A DNA stretch of 64,000 nucleotides from a virus. A program made the translations under genes and the position numbers. This document shows, piece after piece, positions 48,704 through 58,504 of this stretch (the first letter of the stretch is position 1; each line of letters opens with the position of its first letter). The stretch is from the IMG/VR virus record IMGVR_UViG_3300017991_000062, positions 1 through 64,000 of that record; one strand, 5' to 3'. The notes under the pieces are model-generated. The model had not been told where the DNA came from and ran no database searches. It was given only the letters and a program-made list of their open reading frames with translations.

Positions 48704-49774
48704 ATGGCAAAGACCGAATGGTTCCAAGCAACCGTGACCGACGTGATGGACCCGGAGCGCCGTGGCCGCATCAAGGTTAGCTGCTCGGAGCTGCTCGACG
48801 CCGACAGGGAGGCTGGTGAGACCGAGCCCCCCGAGCTGCCGGATTGGATCGAGCCGATGTTCTTCGCGGCTGGCAACCCGGCCAAGACCGGCGGCCAGCC
48901 CTACGGGTTCTTCTTCGTCCCGCGGCCTGGTGACCTCGTAGAAATCGAGGTCAACGACGGTGCCGACATGGAGACCGAGGGAGGGATGCGGTGGCGCTGC
49001 GGCTTGTATCCCGACAGAGATGCTGTACCGGGCTTCTTCCAGGGTCAGTTCTCGGACGAGGTGGAGGAGGAGCTGTACCCCCACATCCACGGGTTCATCT
49101 CACCTGACGGGAACGGCTGGATGATTTTCGATGGCCGGTCGTTTAGTGGTGGTGCTGACGACGAAGAGAATTCGATGGTGTTCCTGTTCACAGGGATGCG
49201 AGGACAGGGCGGCAACCTGGCTTTTTCCCCGACGACGATGGTGTGGATGGGCAACGTCGACGGCGCCGAAGGCCCGAGCATCCTCATCACCGACGCGCGG
49301 CACAACCGGCTCGTCATCGAAGGCGGCGCAGCCGAGGGTGAGGGGGTTGTCTACCTGCTCACCAATACCGGTCACCGTATCGCTCTACGCGACGACAACA
49401 ACACCATCGAAATCACACACAAGGACGGCCCGATCTTCAAGCTCACCGACACCGACATCGAGGCCAGGACGCCGAGCGGCGACCGGCTTCTGATCCGGGA
49501 CGGGAACGACATCCGCATCGAGCAGGCCGGCGGTGAGCTGGTGCAGGTGAGCGCGACCGCTGGTATCCTCATCGGCAGCGGCTCGTCGGAGCCCCTGGTT
49601 CTGGGCAACACATTCAGCAACCTGCTCAACACGGCACTCGGCGCGATCCTCGCGCATGTTCATCCGACGCCAGGCGCGGTGATGGGGCCGCCGCAGTATG
49701 CCGCGCTCCAGGGAGCGATCAACACGCTCATCACTGGAGCCCACCTTTCCGACTTGGCAAAGACGAAGAAGTGA
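48704..49774 (+). CDS. Baseplate spike protein (gpV / gp5-like)
   Basis: A 356-residue protein with an N-terminal OB domain (TVTDVMDPERRGRIKVSCSE) and, after a linker, a repeated beta-helix: FKLTDTDIEARTPSGDRLLI, RDGNDIRIEQAGGELVQVSA. This is the trimeric needle of contractile tails. The tail end (VHPTPGAVMGPPQ) resembles the usual HxHP/PAG-type cap. The promoter at 49754-49783 overlaps its last codons. No lysozyme domain is present, unlike T4 gp5. Confidence 0.82.
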   Translation: MAKTEWFQATVTDVMDPERRGRIKVSCSELLDADREAGETEPPELPDWIEPMFFAAGNPAKTGGQPYGFFFVPRPGDLVEIEVNDGADMETEGGMRWRCGLYPDRDAVPGFFQGQFSDEVEEELYPHIHGFISPDGNGWMIFDGRSFSGGADDEENSMVFLFTGMRGQGGNLAFSPTTMVWMGNVDGAEGPSILITDARHNRLVIEGGAAEGEGVVYLLTNTGHRIALRDDNNTIEITHKDGPIFKLTDTDIEARTPSGDRLLIRDGNDIRIEQAGGELVQVSATAGILIGSGSSEPLVLGNTFSNLLNTALGAILAHVHPTPGAVMGPPQYAALQGAINTLITGAHLSDLAKTKK

Positions 49775-49783
49775 GGCTATGAT
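49754..49783 (+). promoter_or_regulatory. Rightward promoter candidate in baseplate cluster
   Basis: TTGGCA (49754-49759), 18-base spacer, TATGAT (49778-49783), five of six consensus matches in each box. It straddles the stop of the spike gene and lies about 40 bases before the 49822 start. It would give extra transcription of the baseplate-fibre genes. Confidence 0.55.
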
Positions 49784-49821
49784 AGGGCACCTGACTCCGA
49801 CCAACCCAGGAGGGAAGTGAG

Positions 49822-50268
49822 ATGAGCACCGAGACCCAGTTCGAGAAGATCGCGAAGGCCGCGCCCGACTTCGACAAGGAGAGTGTCGATGCCTTCGTCG
49901 GGCGCGTGCGGGCCGGCTTCAGCATCGGCATCATCGTCCCCATCGAGGAGGCGAACAAGGCCGAGTCCAAGCTCGGGCGCCTGCGCATGAGCCGCAAGTA
50001 CCGCGAGGGCGACTACCAGCGCGTCCAGACCTGGTGCCTGTGGCTGAAGCGCATCTTCGGCACCTTCGCCATCATCGAGAACGACTACGCCTCGAAGCTG
50101 TTCAAGGTGCCCTTCTCGGACGACGGCAGCGAGGTCAAGTTCGACCTCGACAAGGCCCAGGAGGTCAAGGAGGACTTCGTGGCCAAGGCCGGCTTCCACA
50201 TCGAGCTGACCCCGGCCATCTGGTCGCCGGTCATCTTCGGCACCACGGACACCCCGGCCAAGGAGTAG
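49822..50268 (+). CDS. Baseplate-cluster hypothetical protein
   Basis: A 148-residue protein after GGAGGGAAG. It has alternating helix and strand (FEKIAKAAPDFDKESVDAFV; YQRVQTWCLWLKRIFGTFAI). It lies between spike and gp25-like genes. No close family is recognised; it may be a baseplate accessory. It starts the segment downstream of the 49754-49783 promoter, and its composition is well-formed. Confidence 0.55.
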   Translation: MSTETQFEKIAKAAPDFDKESVDAFVGRVRAGFSIGIIVPIEEANKAESKLGRLRMSRKYREGDYQRVQTWCLWLKRIFGTFAIIENDYASKLFKVPFSDDGSEVKFDLDKAQEVKEDFVAKAGFHIELTPAIWSPVIFGTTDTPAKE

Positions 50269-50271
50269 TCC

Positions 50272-50709
50272 GTGACCGAGAAGGCCAAGGGCAAGCTCGG
50301 CCAGTGGGCCGGCATCCTCACCGGGCTCGCGGCACTCATCGGAGCGCTGGTCGCCGCCTGGACGACGGTGGTGGTGCCGGCCCTGGACGCGGCCGAGAAG
50401 CAGGGCTCCGAGCAGGGCCAGAAGCTCGACGGCTTCTATGGGCTGTTCCGCGACCGGGTGGAAGGCCAGGGCGACAGCATCGAGGATCTTCGGCGGCAGG
50501 TGCACAGCCTGCGCGAGGCCCTCGCGGAACTGCGCTCTGACCTCCGCGATAGGCGGCGACTGCGGAGCCCCACGCGCCGCACAGAGCCCGAACGAGCCCC
50601 GGAGGCTGTGGCAGCCCCTCCCCCGCCACCCGAGGCCCCTGCGTCGTTGCCAGCGAGCCTGGACGTGTTCGTGCAGCAAGAGGCGGCCGAACCGCCTCCC
50701 GGGGAGTAG
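50272..50709 (+). CDS. Membrane-anchored coiled-coil protein
   Basis: A 145-residue protein starting at GTG. A hydrophobic segment (about 11-36, WAGILTGLAALIGALVAAWT) is followed by a helical coiled-coil-like part (SIEDLRRQVHSLREALAELR) and a Pro/Ala-rich tail. A class III holin-like or entry-related role is possible. As it sits inside the baseplate cluster, a virion protein interacting with the host membrane during entry is an alternative. Confidence 0.55.
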   Translation: MTEKAKGKLGQWAGILTGLAALIGALVAAWTTVVVPALDAAEKQGSEQGQKLDGFYGLFRDRVEGQGDSIEDLRRQVHSLREALAELRSDLRDRRRLRSPTRRTEPERAPEAVAAPPPPPEAPASLPASLDVFVQQEAAEPPPGE

Positions 50710-50712
50710 CTC

Positions 50713-51114
50713 ATGGCCGAGCCCCAGGGCATCAGTGTCCCGATCCGGCCCAACCCCCGCGGCGGCCTCGCCCTGGTCAAGGGCGACGACTACATCCGCG
50801 AGATCGTGCTGCGGGCCGTGTCGCCGAACTACAGCGAGCATCCCTTCGAGGTGCTGTTCATGGAGGAGGCCACGGTCTTCGCGGTGGACAGCCCGGCGAT
50901 GCGAGCCCAGGCGGTGGACTCCATCAGCAAGGTGTTCGCCTATCTGGAGGGCCGGGGCATCGCCCGGCTCCAGAACGGCGCGTCGGGCTCGGTCTCCTTC
51001 AGCTCGACGCCAGGCACGGGCGAGCTGACCATCACCATCGAGTACCTCGACCTCAAGACCCAGGACCCGGCCGTGGTCACTCGCACGCTGCGGCCCAGGG
51101 CGACGGGGGTGTAG
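50713..51114 (+). CDS. Baseplate wedge protein (gp25/gpW-like)
   Basis: A 133-residue protein of the right size for T4 gp25 / P2 gpW. It opens with a polar segment PIRPNPRGGLALVKGDDYIR, and its later helix (MRAQAVDSISKVFAYLEGRG) and strand LTITIEYLDLKTQDP match the fold that triggers sheath polymerisation. It is placed directly before the baseplate J gene, as in P2 and PBSX. Confidence 0.75.
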   Translation: MAEPQGISVPIRPNPRGGLALVKGDDYIREIVLRAVSPNYSEHPFEVLFMEEATVFAVDSPAMRAQAVDSISKVFAYLEGRGIARLQNGASGSVSFSSTPGTGELTITIEYLDLKTQDPAVVTRTLRPRATGV

Positions 51115-51115
51115 C

Positions 51116-53272
51116 GTGGCCACCGTCCCGAGCTTCAAGTTCGCGGTATTTTTCTACCCGGAGATCCTGTCCGAGCTGCGGACGTGGATGCGGATCAACG
51201 TCCCCGAGATCACGAATGAGAACGATTACGAGGTCGCGGTCCAGCTCATCAAGGCGTTCGCCCTGGTCGGGCACCTCAACAGCGTCCACCTCGATGCCGC
51301 TGCCAACGAGGCCATCTACGGCACGGCGAAACTCCTGGAGTCGGTGCGACAGCACCTCAAGCTCATCGGCGTCGAGCCCGACACGGCCACCCCGTCGACG
51401 GCCGGGATGGTGCTCCAGCTCTCGAAGCACTTCGACGTCGCGACGGACGTGGTGCAGCCCTACGCACAGGTGAGCACCGAGCCGGCCGACAACGAGCCCG
51501 GGGTGGTGTTCGAGTACGTCGCCGACTCGGCCCTCGGCCCGACCAGCAACACGGGACGCCTGACCTACATCTACGCCGAGGAGGCTGCCGTCTTCTCCGC
51601 GAACTACGCGAGTGACGCCGAGTCGGGAACGCCCTGGACACCGTTCGCGAGCCTGGAGGCTGGCGACAAGCTGTACTTCGGGCACGACTCCGTCCTGTGG
51701 TTCGGGATGGCGCTGGAGGTCAACACGCCCGGCGTCGACTACGAGGGTGTCTGGGAGGTCTACATCGGCGACAGCCTGGCACGGCCGCCGGGCTCCGTCA
51801 CCGACCTCGGAAGCACCCTCCGCTTCGGCTTGAACGACGTGCTCGGCAGCACCTCGGTCGCCGGGCTGGAGGTGCGGATCGCAGTCGCGAAGACCGGCGT
51901 CTCCGAAGACCTCGTGGTGCAGTGGGACGGCGTCGATAACTACATCGAGACGACCACGCTGCTCAACCAGGAGAGCCCGAGCACGGACCCCCTCGACTAC
52001 CGGCTTTCGATGGAGTGGCTCCCGCAGGGGATCTCGGACGACACCTCCAGCTTCCAGTCTGGCGGCACGAACCAGGTCCGCATGATTCCGCTCTTCGATT
52101 ACGGTATCGAGTGGCAGAAGACGGAAGTGAACGGGGTCGAGGGCTACTGGACCCGGTGGCGCTGCACCGGCATCGGGACGCCCACCGAGCCCATCCTCGC
52201 GGAGATCGACACGTCGTCACTCCCGGCTGTGCTCGCCTTCACCGTCACCCAGGGCCAGCGCGTCACGCAGGAGCCGCTCGCGACCGGAACCGGCGAGGTG
52301 TGGCAGGTGTACACCCTCGCTCGCACCGGCTACATCGGCGGCACCCTGGAGATCACGGTCGACGGTGTGGCTTGGAGCGAGGTGGAGAACTTCATCAACT
52401 CCAGCTCGCTCGACCGGCACTTCACGGTCGAGGTCGGGAGCGAGGACCTGGTGCTGGTCGGGTTCGGCGACGGCGACAACGGCGCCATCCCGGCCGCGGG
52501 TGCCGTCATCAACGCCTACTACCGCATCGGAGCAGACCAGGACGGCAACGTCGCGGCCCGGTCGATCACGGTCAACCGCAGCGGCATTCCCTACGTCACG
52601 GAGCTGTACAACTGGAGCGCCGGGGTGGGCTGGTCGGAGAAGGAGGGCGCCGACGAGGACAGTCTGGAGCGCCTCAAGATCGAGGGGCCGGCCGAGATGC
52701 GCACCATCGGCCGGGCCTGCACCGAACCGGACTTCGAGCCCGTGGCGAAGCAGTACGTCGGGGCGGGTGGGACGAGCCCCATCGTGCGGGCGTATCCCAT
52801 CATCAACGGGCTCGGCCCCAAGACGGTCGCGCTCTACGTCGTCGGCAGCGGCAGCGACTTCCTCACGTCGGCCGTGCTCGAAGATATCGAGGACTGGTTC
52901 AACGGCGACGAGGCCAAGGGCTACGAGTCGCGCATCTTCCTCAACTACCTCCTCGGCGCACAGAACTTCACCCCGCGCACGATCACGGTCGAGGCCGTGG
53001 TTACCGCCCGCGGGGTCACGGCCGGCCAGATCAAGGCGGCCCTGATGACCTACCTTTACCCGACCGCTGTGCATAGCGACGGGGTGACGTGGCGCTGGGA
53101 CTTCGGGGAGAAGGTGTCGCGGAATAAGCTCATCGCTGCCATCGACGCGGTCGCGTCCGAGCAGATCGAGGACATCGTGCTCACGACCCCGGCTGCTGAC
53201 GTGCTACTCAACCCCGACGAGCTGCCCTACACGACCAACGCCGACCTGACGATTACGGTGGTGGAGCCCTGA
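51116..53272 (+). CDS. Baseplate J-like protein
   Basis: A 718-residue protein starting at GTG after GTAGC. It has the N-terminal arm (about 10-60, ILSELRTWMRINVPEITNEN) and Baseplate_J-type C-terminal part: FGDGDNGAIPAAGAVINAYY (about 455-474), RAYPIINGLGPKTVALYVVG, FTPRTITVEAVVTARGVTAG. The middle is a large beta insertion (about 130-400). The fold makes the wedge arm of baseplates. Length above P2 gpJ (about 300) suggests an elaborated baseplate. Confidence 0.85.
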   Translation: MATVPSFKFAVFFYPEILSELRTWMRINVPEITNENDYEVAVQLIKAFALVGHLNSVHLDAAANEAIYGTAKLLESVRQHLKLIGVEPDTATPSTAGMVLQLSKHFDVATDVVQPYAQVSTEPADNEPGVVFEYVADSALGPTSNTGRLTYIYAEEAAVFSANYASDAESGTPWTPFASLEAGDKLYFGHDSVLWFGMALEVNTPGVDYEGVWEVYIGDSLARPPGSVTDLGSTLRFGLNDVLGSTSVAGLEVRIAVAKTGVSEDLVVQWDGVDNYIETTTLLNQESPSTDPLDYRLSMEWLPQGISDDTSSFQSGGTNQVRMIPLFDYGIEWQKTEVNGVEGYWTRWRCTGIGTPTEPILAEIDTSSLPAVLAFTVTQGQRVTQEPLATGTGEVWQVYTLARTGYIGGTLEITVDGVAWSEVENFINSSSLDRHFTVEVGSEDLVLVGFGDGDNGAIPAAGAVINAYYRIGADQDGNVAARSITVNRSGIPYVTELYNWSAGVGWSEKEGADEDSLERLKIEGPAEMRTIGRACTEPDFEPVAKQYVGAGGTSPIVRAYPIINGLGPKTVALYVVGSGSDFLTSAVLEDIEDWFNGDEAKGYESRIFLNYLLGAQNFTPRTITVEAVVTARGVTAGQIKAALMTYLYPTAVHSDGVTWRWDFGEKVSRNKLIAAIDAVASEQIEDIVLTTPAADVLLNPDELPYTTNADLTITVVEP

Positions 53273-54711
53273 TGGTTACGACCGGCGACACGGCCTTCGA
53301 GAGGGACATCTACAAGTTTCTCCCGAAGATGCTGCGCGACATCGACCAGGATGAGGGCATGCGCCTCCTGGAGCGCTACCTCCAGGGCATGACCGACGTC
53401 TGGGATTCCATCGCGGATCGGATCGAGGACTTGCGCGGCCTGGCAAATCCGCTGAACATCCCCGACGCGGTGCTTCAGCACATCATGCCACTGCTCGGGT
53501 TCGGCGGCGACCTCTCCTACGTCTGGAACGCCCTGTCTCCGACCGACCTGCGCCGACTCGCGTTCGCAGCGGTTTCGCTGTGGCGGTTCAGCTCCACCGA
53601 GCAAGCTGTACGCATCGCAGCCCGGTTCCTCTCCGGGAAGCCGTTCCTAGTACGCAACCTGCACGACTTCCTCCCCGTCGCTGACGACCTCACATTCGGC
53701 ATCAGCTACGACACGAAGGCGCTGTGGGTGGTCGGCAGTGACCCGTCGCCGTACAACATGGACAGCGTCGACCTCCACATCGTTGACGAGGGCGACCTCG
53801 ACCACACCCTGCTCCGCAACCTCATCGGCATCACCCGGGCTGCCGGCGAGAAGGTGGTCATCGTCTACGCCCAGTTCCTTGACCGCTTCCGCGATGCCGA
53901 GCTGACGCAGTGGTCGCAGAACGGGCCGGTGACCGCAGCCGGCGACGGCATCGTCAAGCTCGGCCCCGGCAACGCATTCATCGTCGCAGAGTCGGTCAAC
54001 GCGCCTTTCGACAACTTCCTGCTCACCACCACCATGACCAGGCGGGACAGTGGGGCAAGCTCCGACGAGTCGATGACCATCTTCCGCCTGACCGATCTGG
54101 CCACGGCTCCCTCGGGCTACCTGTTCGGGTTCGAGTCCAGCTACGGGCTCGGCACCGGACCTGCGAGCTGGTTTCTCGCCAGGCTCGACGCAGGTGTCCC
54201 GACGTCGCTCGCTGGCGGGACACACCTGTTCGCAGACGAGCACGAGTACCATTTCGCCATCCACTGCTTCGAGGCGGGTGCCGGCACCTACATCCGCATC
54301 ACGGTCGACGGTGCCGTGCTCGCGGAGGTGACCGACGCCTATTCTGGCCGCAACCTGGAAGGCGACATCGGGTTCAGCAACGAGGGCGGCGACCAGGAGT
54401 ACACCGAGGTCGGAGTGGTCGAGATCCTGCCGCAGCCGGCAGACCTGGAGCTAGTCGCATCACCGATGAAGCTCACCCCGACCGCGGTGACTGTGAATGG
54501 CGGTGCGACCGTGCCGTTCACAGGCTTCGGCGGTGCCGAGGACTACTACTGGAGCATCCCCGTGAACAACTCGGGTGCGAGCATCGCGAAGCTCGACACG
54601 GACGAGGCCGAGTACACCGCTGGATTCCCTGGGAGCACTGTGGTAGACACGGTGCGCGCGACCGACGTGTTCGGGAACTACGCCGAGGCGCAAGTCACGG
54701 TCGAGCCGTAG
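53272..54711 (+). CDS. Tail protein I-like with LamG- and Ig-like C-terminus
   Basis: A 479-residue protein overlapping the baseplate J stop by one base (TGATG). Residues about 1-150 match the gpI pattern: YKFLPKMLRDIDQDEGMRLL, DRIEDLRGLANPLNIPDAVL, LRRLAFAAVSLWRFSSTEQA. Residues about 210-375 are concanavalin/LamG-like (TYIRITVDGAVLAEVTDAYS, NLEGDIGFSNEGG). Residues about 390-479 look like an Ig-like domain. Fused carbohydrate-binding domains suggest a role in receptor contact near the fibres. Confidence 0.75.
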   Translation: MVTTGDTAFERDIYKFLPKMLRDIDQDEGMRLLERYLQGMTDVWDSIADRIEDLRGLANPLNIPDAVLQHIMPLLGFGGDLSYVWNALSPTDLRRLAFAAVSLWRFSSTEQAVRIAARFLSGKPFLVRNLHDFLPVADDLTFGISYDTKALWVVGSDPSPYNMDSVDLHIVDEGDLDHTLLRNLIGITRAAGEKVVIVYAQFLDRFRDAELTQWSQNGPVTAAGDGIVKLGPGNAFIVAESVNAPFDNFLLTTTMTRRDSGASSDESMTIFRLTDLATAPSGYLFGFESSYGLGTGPASWFLARLDAGVPTSLAGGTHLFADEHEYHFAIHCFEAGAGTYIRITVDGAVLAEVTDAYSGRNLEGDIGFSNEGGDQEYTEVGVVEILPQPADLELVASPMKLTPTAVTVNGGATVPFTGFGGAEDYYWSIPVNNSGASIAKLDTDEAEYTAGFPGSTVVDTVRATDVFGNYAEAQVTVEP

Positions 54712-54723
54712 CAGGAGGGCGTC

Positions 54724-57552
54724 ATGGCGACTGGCCAGAAGCTCGTCAACATGTACACGAAGAAGGTCGTCCCGGGTGACGAGATCCGCGACAACTGGAT
54801 CGAGTACCAGAACCAGCTCATTGAGGACAACCTCGCCGCGCTCTACCCGACCAGCGGGTTTTTCGGCGCACCTCCCCCGGTGACGGTCTCAAGCTCGGCC
54901 ATCGACACCTTCGAGATCAGTAGCTACAACGGGCTCCAGTCGAACGGCGTGGACCCCGTGCGGCGCTACGACTACGCGGGCGGCGACACCATCCCCTTCG
55001 AGAATGCGGCGACCGACTACTGGGTCCAGACGTGGCTCGCGCTCGCCCCAGAGTTCGCGTCGGCCGGGCTGGAGGGCAGCCCCGAGTTCGGGACCTACCG
55101 CTACTCCCACTTCGAGGAGCAGGTGGGGTACTTCACCGAGCCGGACAGCGTCTCCGATCTGGCGCCTGGCGTGCGACTCGTCATCGACGACGTGCTCACG
55201 GCCGGCGAGGGCACCACCTTCGACCAGAGCGGCCGGCAGGTCACGGTCATGCTGTGGCCGGACCCGATGAGCCTGGACCCGGCCGTGGCCTTCCAGACGC
55301 TCACGGTGCAGTGGAGCGGGACGAACAACTATGTCGACGCGCCCGACTACCTGGGCGACACCGCGATCCGCGCCGCGGCGCAGTACCGGGTCTTCGTGCC
55401 GGTGTGCACCATCAGCAAGTCCAACCCCACGGGCGACGGCAATTGGGTCGCGAAGATCACGGGCAACCCCGGCGGCTCGCCCACCGTGTTCGACTACAGC
55501 GGTCAGACGGTGCTCGGGTTCAGCCCGTCCACCATCACCGCCGCGTTCCAGCGCGAGCACACCCTGACGGGTGGCTCCTACGACGGCCTCCATGACAACG
55601 TCCACGCCGACAGCTACAGCAACCGCAGCGCGGCCGAGGGCGGCGCTGCGGGAACCAAGCTCTCCTTCCAGGGTGTCGACGGCAGCGACTACGGTCAGCA
55701 GTTCCAGTACTTCGACCACGTCGGCGGCCTGCGCTGGATGAAGGACGGGCACGGCCAGGATTACACCTACTGCAACGACTACGACCTGTCGCCCAAGAGC
55801 AACCCGTTCCTCGACATACTGTTCGTGGGATACACTGGTGAGGGCTCCAAGGTCGCAACGCAGTACCGGTCCATCGGACTCGACGACGAGATGGTGAGTG
55901 GCGAGCTTGACGTCGCCATGTATATCGGTGGCGGAAACTACCCGGCCGGGCTCACCTGCACCACGAAGAACGGCGGCACCATCGACGTGACGGGCGTGCC
56001 CGACATGACGACTGACCCGGTGCTGGTCGCGATGGGTGGTAGCGGGCTCGCCTTGTTCGCGAACGTGCTCGGCACCACTACCCGGAATAGCTGGTACGTC
56101 GTCGACGTCCTCGATGCTGATACCCTGACGGTCGCGAACCTGGACGGTAGCAGCGTGAGCTGGACCGGCGACGAAGCCGGCACCATGACCTTCTACCTCA
56201 TGCGTCGGCAGACGATGGTGAAGCAGGATAGCGCCACCGACGAAGCGCTACACCTGCTCGTCTCCCCGTTCGACACGGTGATGTGCCAGGGCGACTTCGT
56301 GATGGACCGGCCGCCGGATGGTGGGACGAACCAGTTCTTCGGGTGGGGCTTCGCCTACTACGACATCAACCGAGACCAGTTCATCTTCGAGGCCAGGGCC
56401 AGTGGCGCGGCGGCGGGGATGAGCTTCGCCGGGAACGACGAGTGCATCAGCGACCCGGCCGGTATCACCGGGCCGAGCGAGCGCTGGAGCGGCTTCGGCT
56501 CCTTCCAGGCCGCCGACGATGGCGACCTCCTGCTCTACACCGGCAACGACAGCTCGGGCTCCATCTACTTCGGCCGGCCGCACGAGGGCACGAGCTGGAG
56601 CTGGCTGACCTACACCGACCTCTACATGGCACTGACGCCGACCGCCAATTACAGCATGAAGTCGATCCATCCGTGGACCGACGGGTTGAGCCTCGGCACC
56701 ACGACGGGGCCGCTGCGGTGGGACATCGACGCGAAGGATCTCGGGGTCGGCGGAAGCGTCGTGACCAACCTCATCCCGAGCACGGGCGGCGGGCAGACCA
56801 TCGGCGACGCGACTTTCACCTGGGACGCCTACTTCCAGGACGTCGAGTTCAAGAGCGGCGGCTCCGTGCTGTTCGAGGTCAACCCCCAGATCAAACACGC
56901 GACCGACCCCTATCTGGAGCTGTGGGATACGGGGGCTTCGACCAACGAGGGCCGGGCATGGCTCCAGGCGGGAGCCGACCGGGTGCGCATGGTGCTGGTC
57001 AACGATGCTGGTGCGGAGATCGAGGAGGCGTTCTACATCGAGCGTGCAACCTCGACCGGCGCGATGGCCGGAATGTACGTCCGCGACAGCCTCTACCCGC
57101 TCACCGATGCCGGGAGCGGCAACGCGTACCTCGGCAAGAGTAACTCGCGCTGGGAAGGCTCGTTCAAGACCGCGACCTTCTGGGACGGCACGGCCGGGAC
57201 CTACTACTGCGACCTCGAAATGGCGACCTCGGTCGGCACCGACGACTTCCGCATCAAGCCCGGCGGGACGGACGCCTACTCCTTCCAGGCCACCGAGTTC
57301 AACACGCAGACTATCGCCCCCTTCGCTGCGGGCGACACCATCGGCAAGAGCGGTGACCGATGGTCCACAGCCTACATCGACACCATCGTCGGCAACCCGA
57401 GCGCCGACGACCGGGTGACGATCCAGAACGTGCTCCGGGTGACGCCGATCTCCAGCGACCCGAGCAGCCCGTCGAACGGCGACATCTGGTACAACTCGAC
57501 CAGCAACGAGCTGAAGGCTCGGGTCAACGGAGCCACTGTGGTCCTCGCATAG
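54724..57552 (+). CDS. Tail fibre / receptor-binding protein
   Basis: A 942-residue protein after CAGGAGGGCG. The N-terminal about 60 residues (NMYTKKVVPGDEIRDNWIEY) form an attachment part. A long beta-rich central shaft with several repeated small modules follows. The C-terminal part has typical fibre statements: TDAGSGNAYLGKSNSRWEGS, GKSGDRWSTAYIDTIVGNP and PSSPSNGDIWYNSTSNELKA. Such W-x-N-S endings are common in phage fibres. No intramolecular chaperone is recognisable. It is the main host-range determinant candidate. Confidence 0.78.
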   Translation: MATGQKLVNMYTKKVVPGDEIRDNWIEYQNQLIEDNLAALYPTSGFFGAPPPVTVSSSAIDTFEISSYNGLQSNGVDPVRRYDYAGGDTIPFENAATDYWVQTWLALAPEFASAGLEGSPEFGTYRYSHFEEQVGYFTEPDSVSDLAPGVRLVIDDVLTAGEGTTFDQSGRQVTVMLWPDPMSLDPAVAFQTLTVQWSGTNNYVDAPDYLGDTAIRAAAQYRVFVPVCTISKSNPTGDGNWVAKITGNPGGSPTVFDYSGQTVLGFSPSTITAAFQREHTLTGGSYDGLHDNVHADSYSNRSAAEGGAAGTKLSFQGVDGSDYGQQFQYFDHVGGLRWMKDGHGQDYTYCNDYDLSPKSNPFLDILFVGYTGEGSKVATQYRSIGLDDEMVSGELDVAMYIGGGNYPAGLTCTTKNGGTIDVTGVPDMTTDPVLVAMGGSGLALFANVLGTTTRNSWYVVDVLDADTLTVANLDGSSVSWTGDEAGTMTFYLMRRQTMVKQDSATDEALHLLVSPFDTVMCQGDFVMDRPPDGGTNQFFGWGFAYYDINRDQFIFEARASGAAAGMSFAGNDECISDPAGITGPSERWSGFGSFQAADDGDLLLYTGNDSSGSIYFGRPHEGTSWSWLTYTDLYMALTPTANYSMKSIHPWTDGLSLGTTTGPLRWDIDAKDLGVGGSVVTNLIPSTGGGQTIGDATFTWDAYFQDVEFKSGGSVLFEVNPQIKHATDPYLELWDTGASTNEGRAWLQAGADRVRMVLVNDAGAEIEEAFYIERATSTGAMAGMYVRDSLYPLTDAGSGNAYLGKSNSRWEGSFKTATFWDGTAGTYYCDLEMATSVGTDDFRIKPGGTDAYSFQATEFNTQTIAPFAAGDTIGKSGDRWSTAYIDTIVGNPSADDRVTIQNVLRVTPISSDPSSPSNGDIWYNSTSNELKARVNGATVVLA

Positions 57553-57603
57553 CAGGACCATCCACTACAGGCCGCTCGACGCGGCACTGACTGGAGGAAC
57601 GAC

Positions 57604-58125
57604 ATGGGGAACAAGACCAAGAAGAAGACGGCGACCGCGGCCGGCAGCAAGAAGGCCCGGCAGCGGAAACGACCTGGCGGCAAGCCGGCCAAGGCCGCGG
57701 CCAAGCCGGGAGCCCAGGTGCGGCAGCTCACGCCCGGGATGCTGGGTACGGTATCCTCCAGCGGCGACAAGGAGGTTGACGGCATCGTTGACCGGCTGCT
57801 GAAGACAGACCCGGCCACGGTCGACGACGCGGTACTCTCCCACCTGCTCAAGGGGTGGCAGCCCAAGGCCATCGCCTTCGGTGGTGTGAATCAGCAGGTG
57901 ATGCAGCTCAAGGCGCAGCTCAAGCGCGCCGAGGAGGAGGCGGCCAAAAACAGCGGCGGCGTCCAGGCGGTCGAGGCCATGATTTTCGACCGCGTGCGCG
58001 AGATGCTGGAGGCCGGGAAGATCCTGTGCGATGGCTGCGGCACGAGGTTCACGGAAGGACACGTCACGACAGAGGACGGGGTGGTGCTCTGCGAGGCGTG
58101 CTTCAAGGCGGCGGTTCCCGAGTAG
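57604..58125 (+). CDS. Zinc-ribbon protein with basic H1-like N-terminus
   Basis: A 173-residue protein following GGAGGAACGAC. The first about 45 residues are Lys/Ala/Arg/Pro-rich. A helical centre with coiled-coil features (QQVMQLKAQLKRAEEEAAKN) follows. The C-terminus is a zinc ribbon: ILCDGCGTRF and VLCEACFKA. It lies between the fibre and holin-like genes. The function is unknown; the architecture could bridge DNA and protein. Confidence 0.6.
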   Translation: MGNKTKKKTATAAGSKKARQRKRPGGKPAKAAAKPGAQVRQLTPGMLGTVSSSGDKEVDGIVDRLLKTDPATVDDAVLSHLLKGWQPKAIAFGGVNQQVMQLKAQLKRAEEEAAKNSGGVQAVEAMIFDRVREMLEAGKILCDGCGTRFTEGHVTTEDGVVLCEACFKAAVPE

Positions 58126-58146
58126 GGGCTGCCCGAGGAGGACGAG

Positions 58147-58500
58147 ATGGAACAGGCAATCACTACGGCTCTCGGACGACTGCTCGGGTGGGACGTGCTG
58201 TCGCTGGCCGGCGGCATCTACTTCCTGATGGTCGCCCTCAAGGTGGTACTCGGGAACGAGCTGAAGGACAAGCCACTCGTCAACCGGCTGCTCTTCGTGG
58301 CGCCGCTGGTCATCTGCGTGGGCATCGCCTTCATCCCGGGCATGTTCGAGGACGTCACCACGGCCGGCGCGAAGGTGCGAATGGGCCTGTGGACCGGTGG
58401 TGTGTCGATGTGGTTCCACCTCATCCTCAAGTTCATCCTGGGTGACAAGGCGAGGGCTGCTATCGCCGGCAAGGTGAACAGCCTGATTCGGAAGGGGTGA
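58147..58500 (+). CDS. Holin-like membrane protein
   Basis: A 117-residue protein, ATG after GAGGAGGACGAG. Hydrophobic segments at about 17-36 (VLSLAGGIYFLMVALKVVLG), 47-65 (RLLFVAPLVICVGIAFIPGM) and 80-97 (TGGVSMWFHLILKFILG), with a basic C-terminus. Length and three-TM layout fit class I holins. Position downstream of the fibre and upstream of spanin-like genes supports a lysis function. No endolysin gene is immediately adjacent. Confidence 0.6.
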   Translation: MEQAITTALGRLLGWDVLSLAGGIYFLMVALKVVLGNELKDKPLVNRLLFVAPLVICVGIAFIPGMFEDVTTAGAKVRMGLWTGGVSMWFHLILKFILGDKARAAIAGKVNSLIRKG

Positions 58501-58504
58501 CGCT

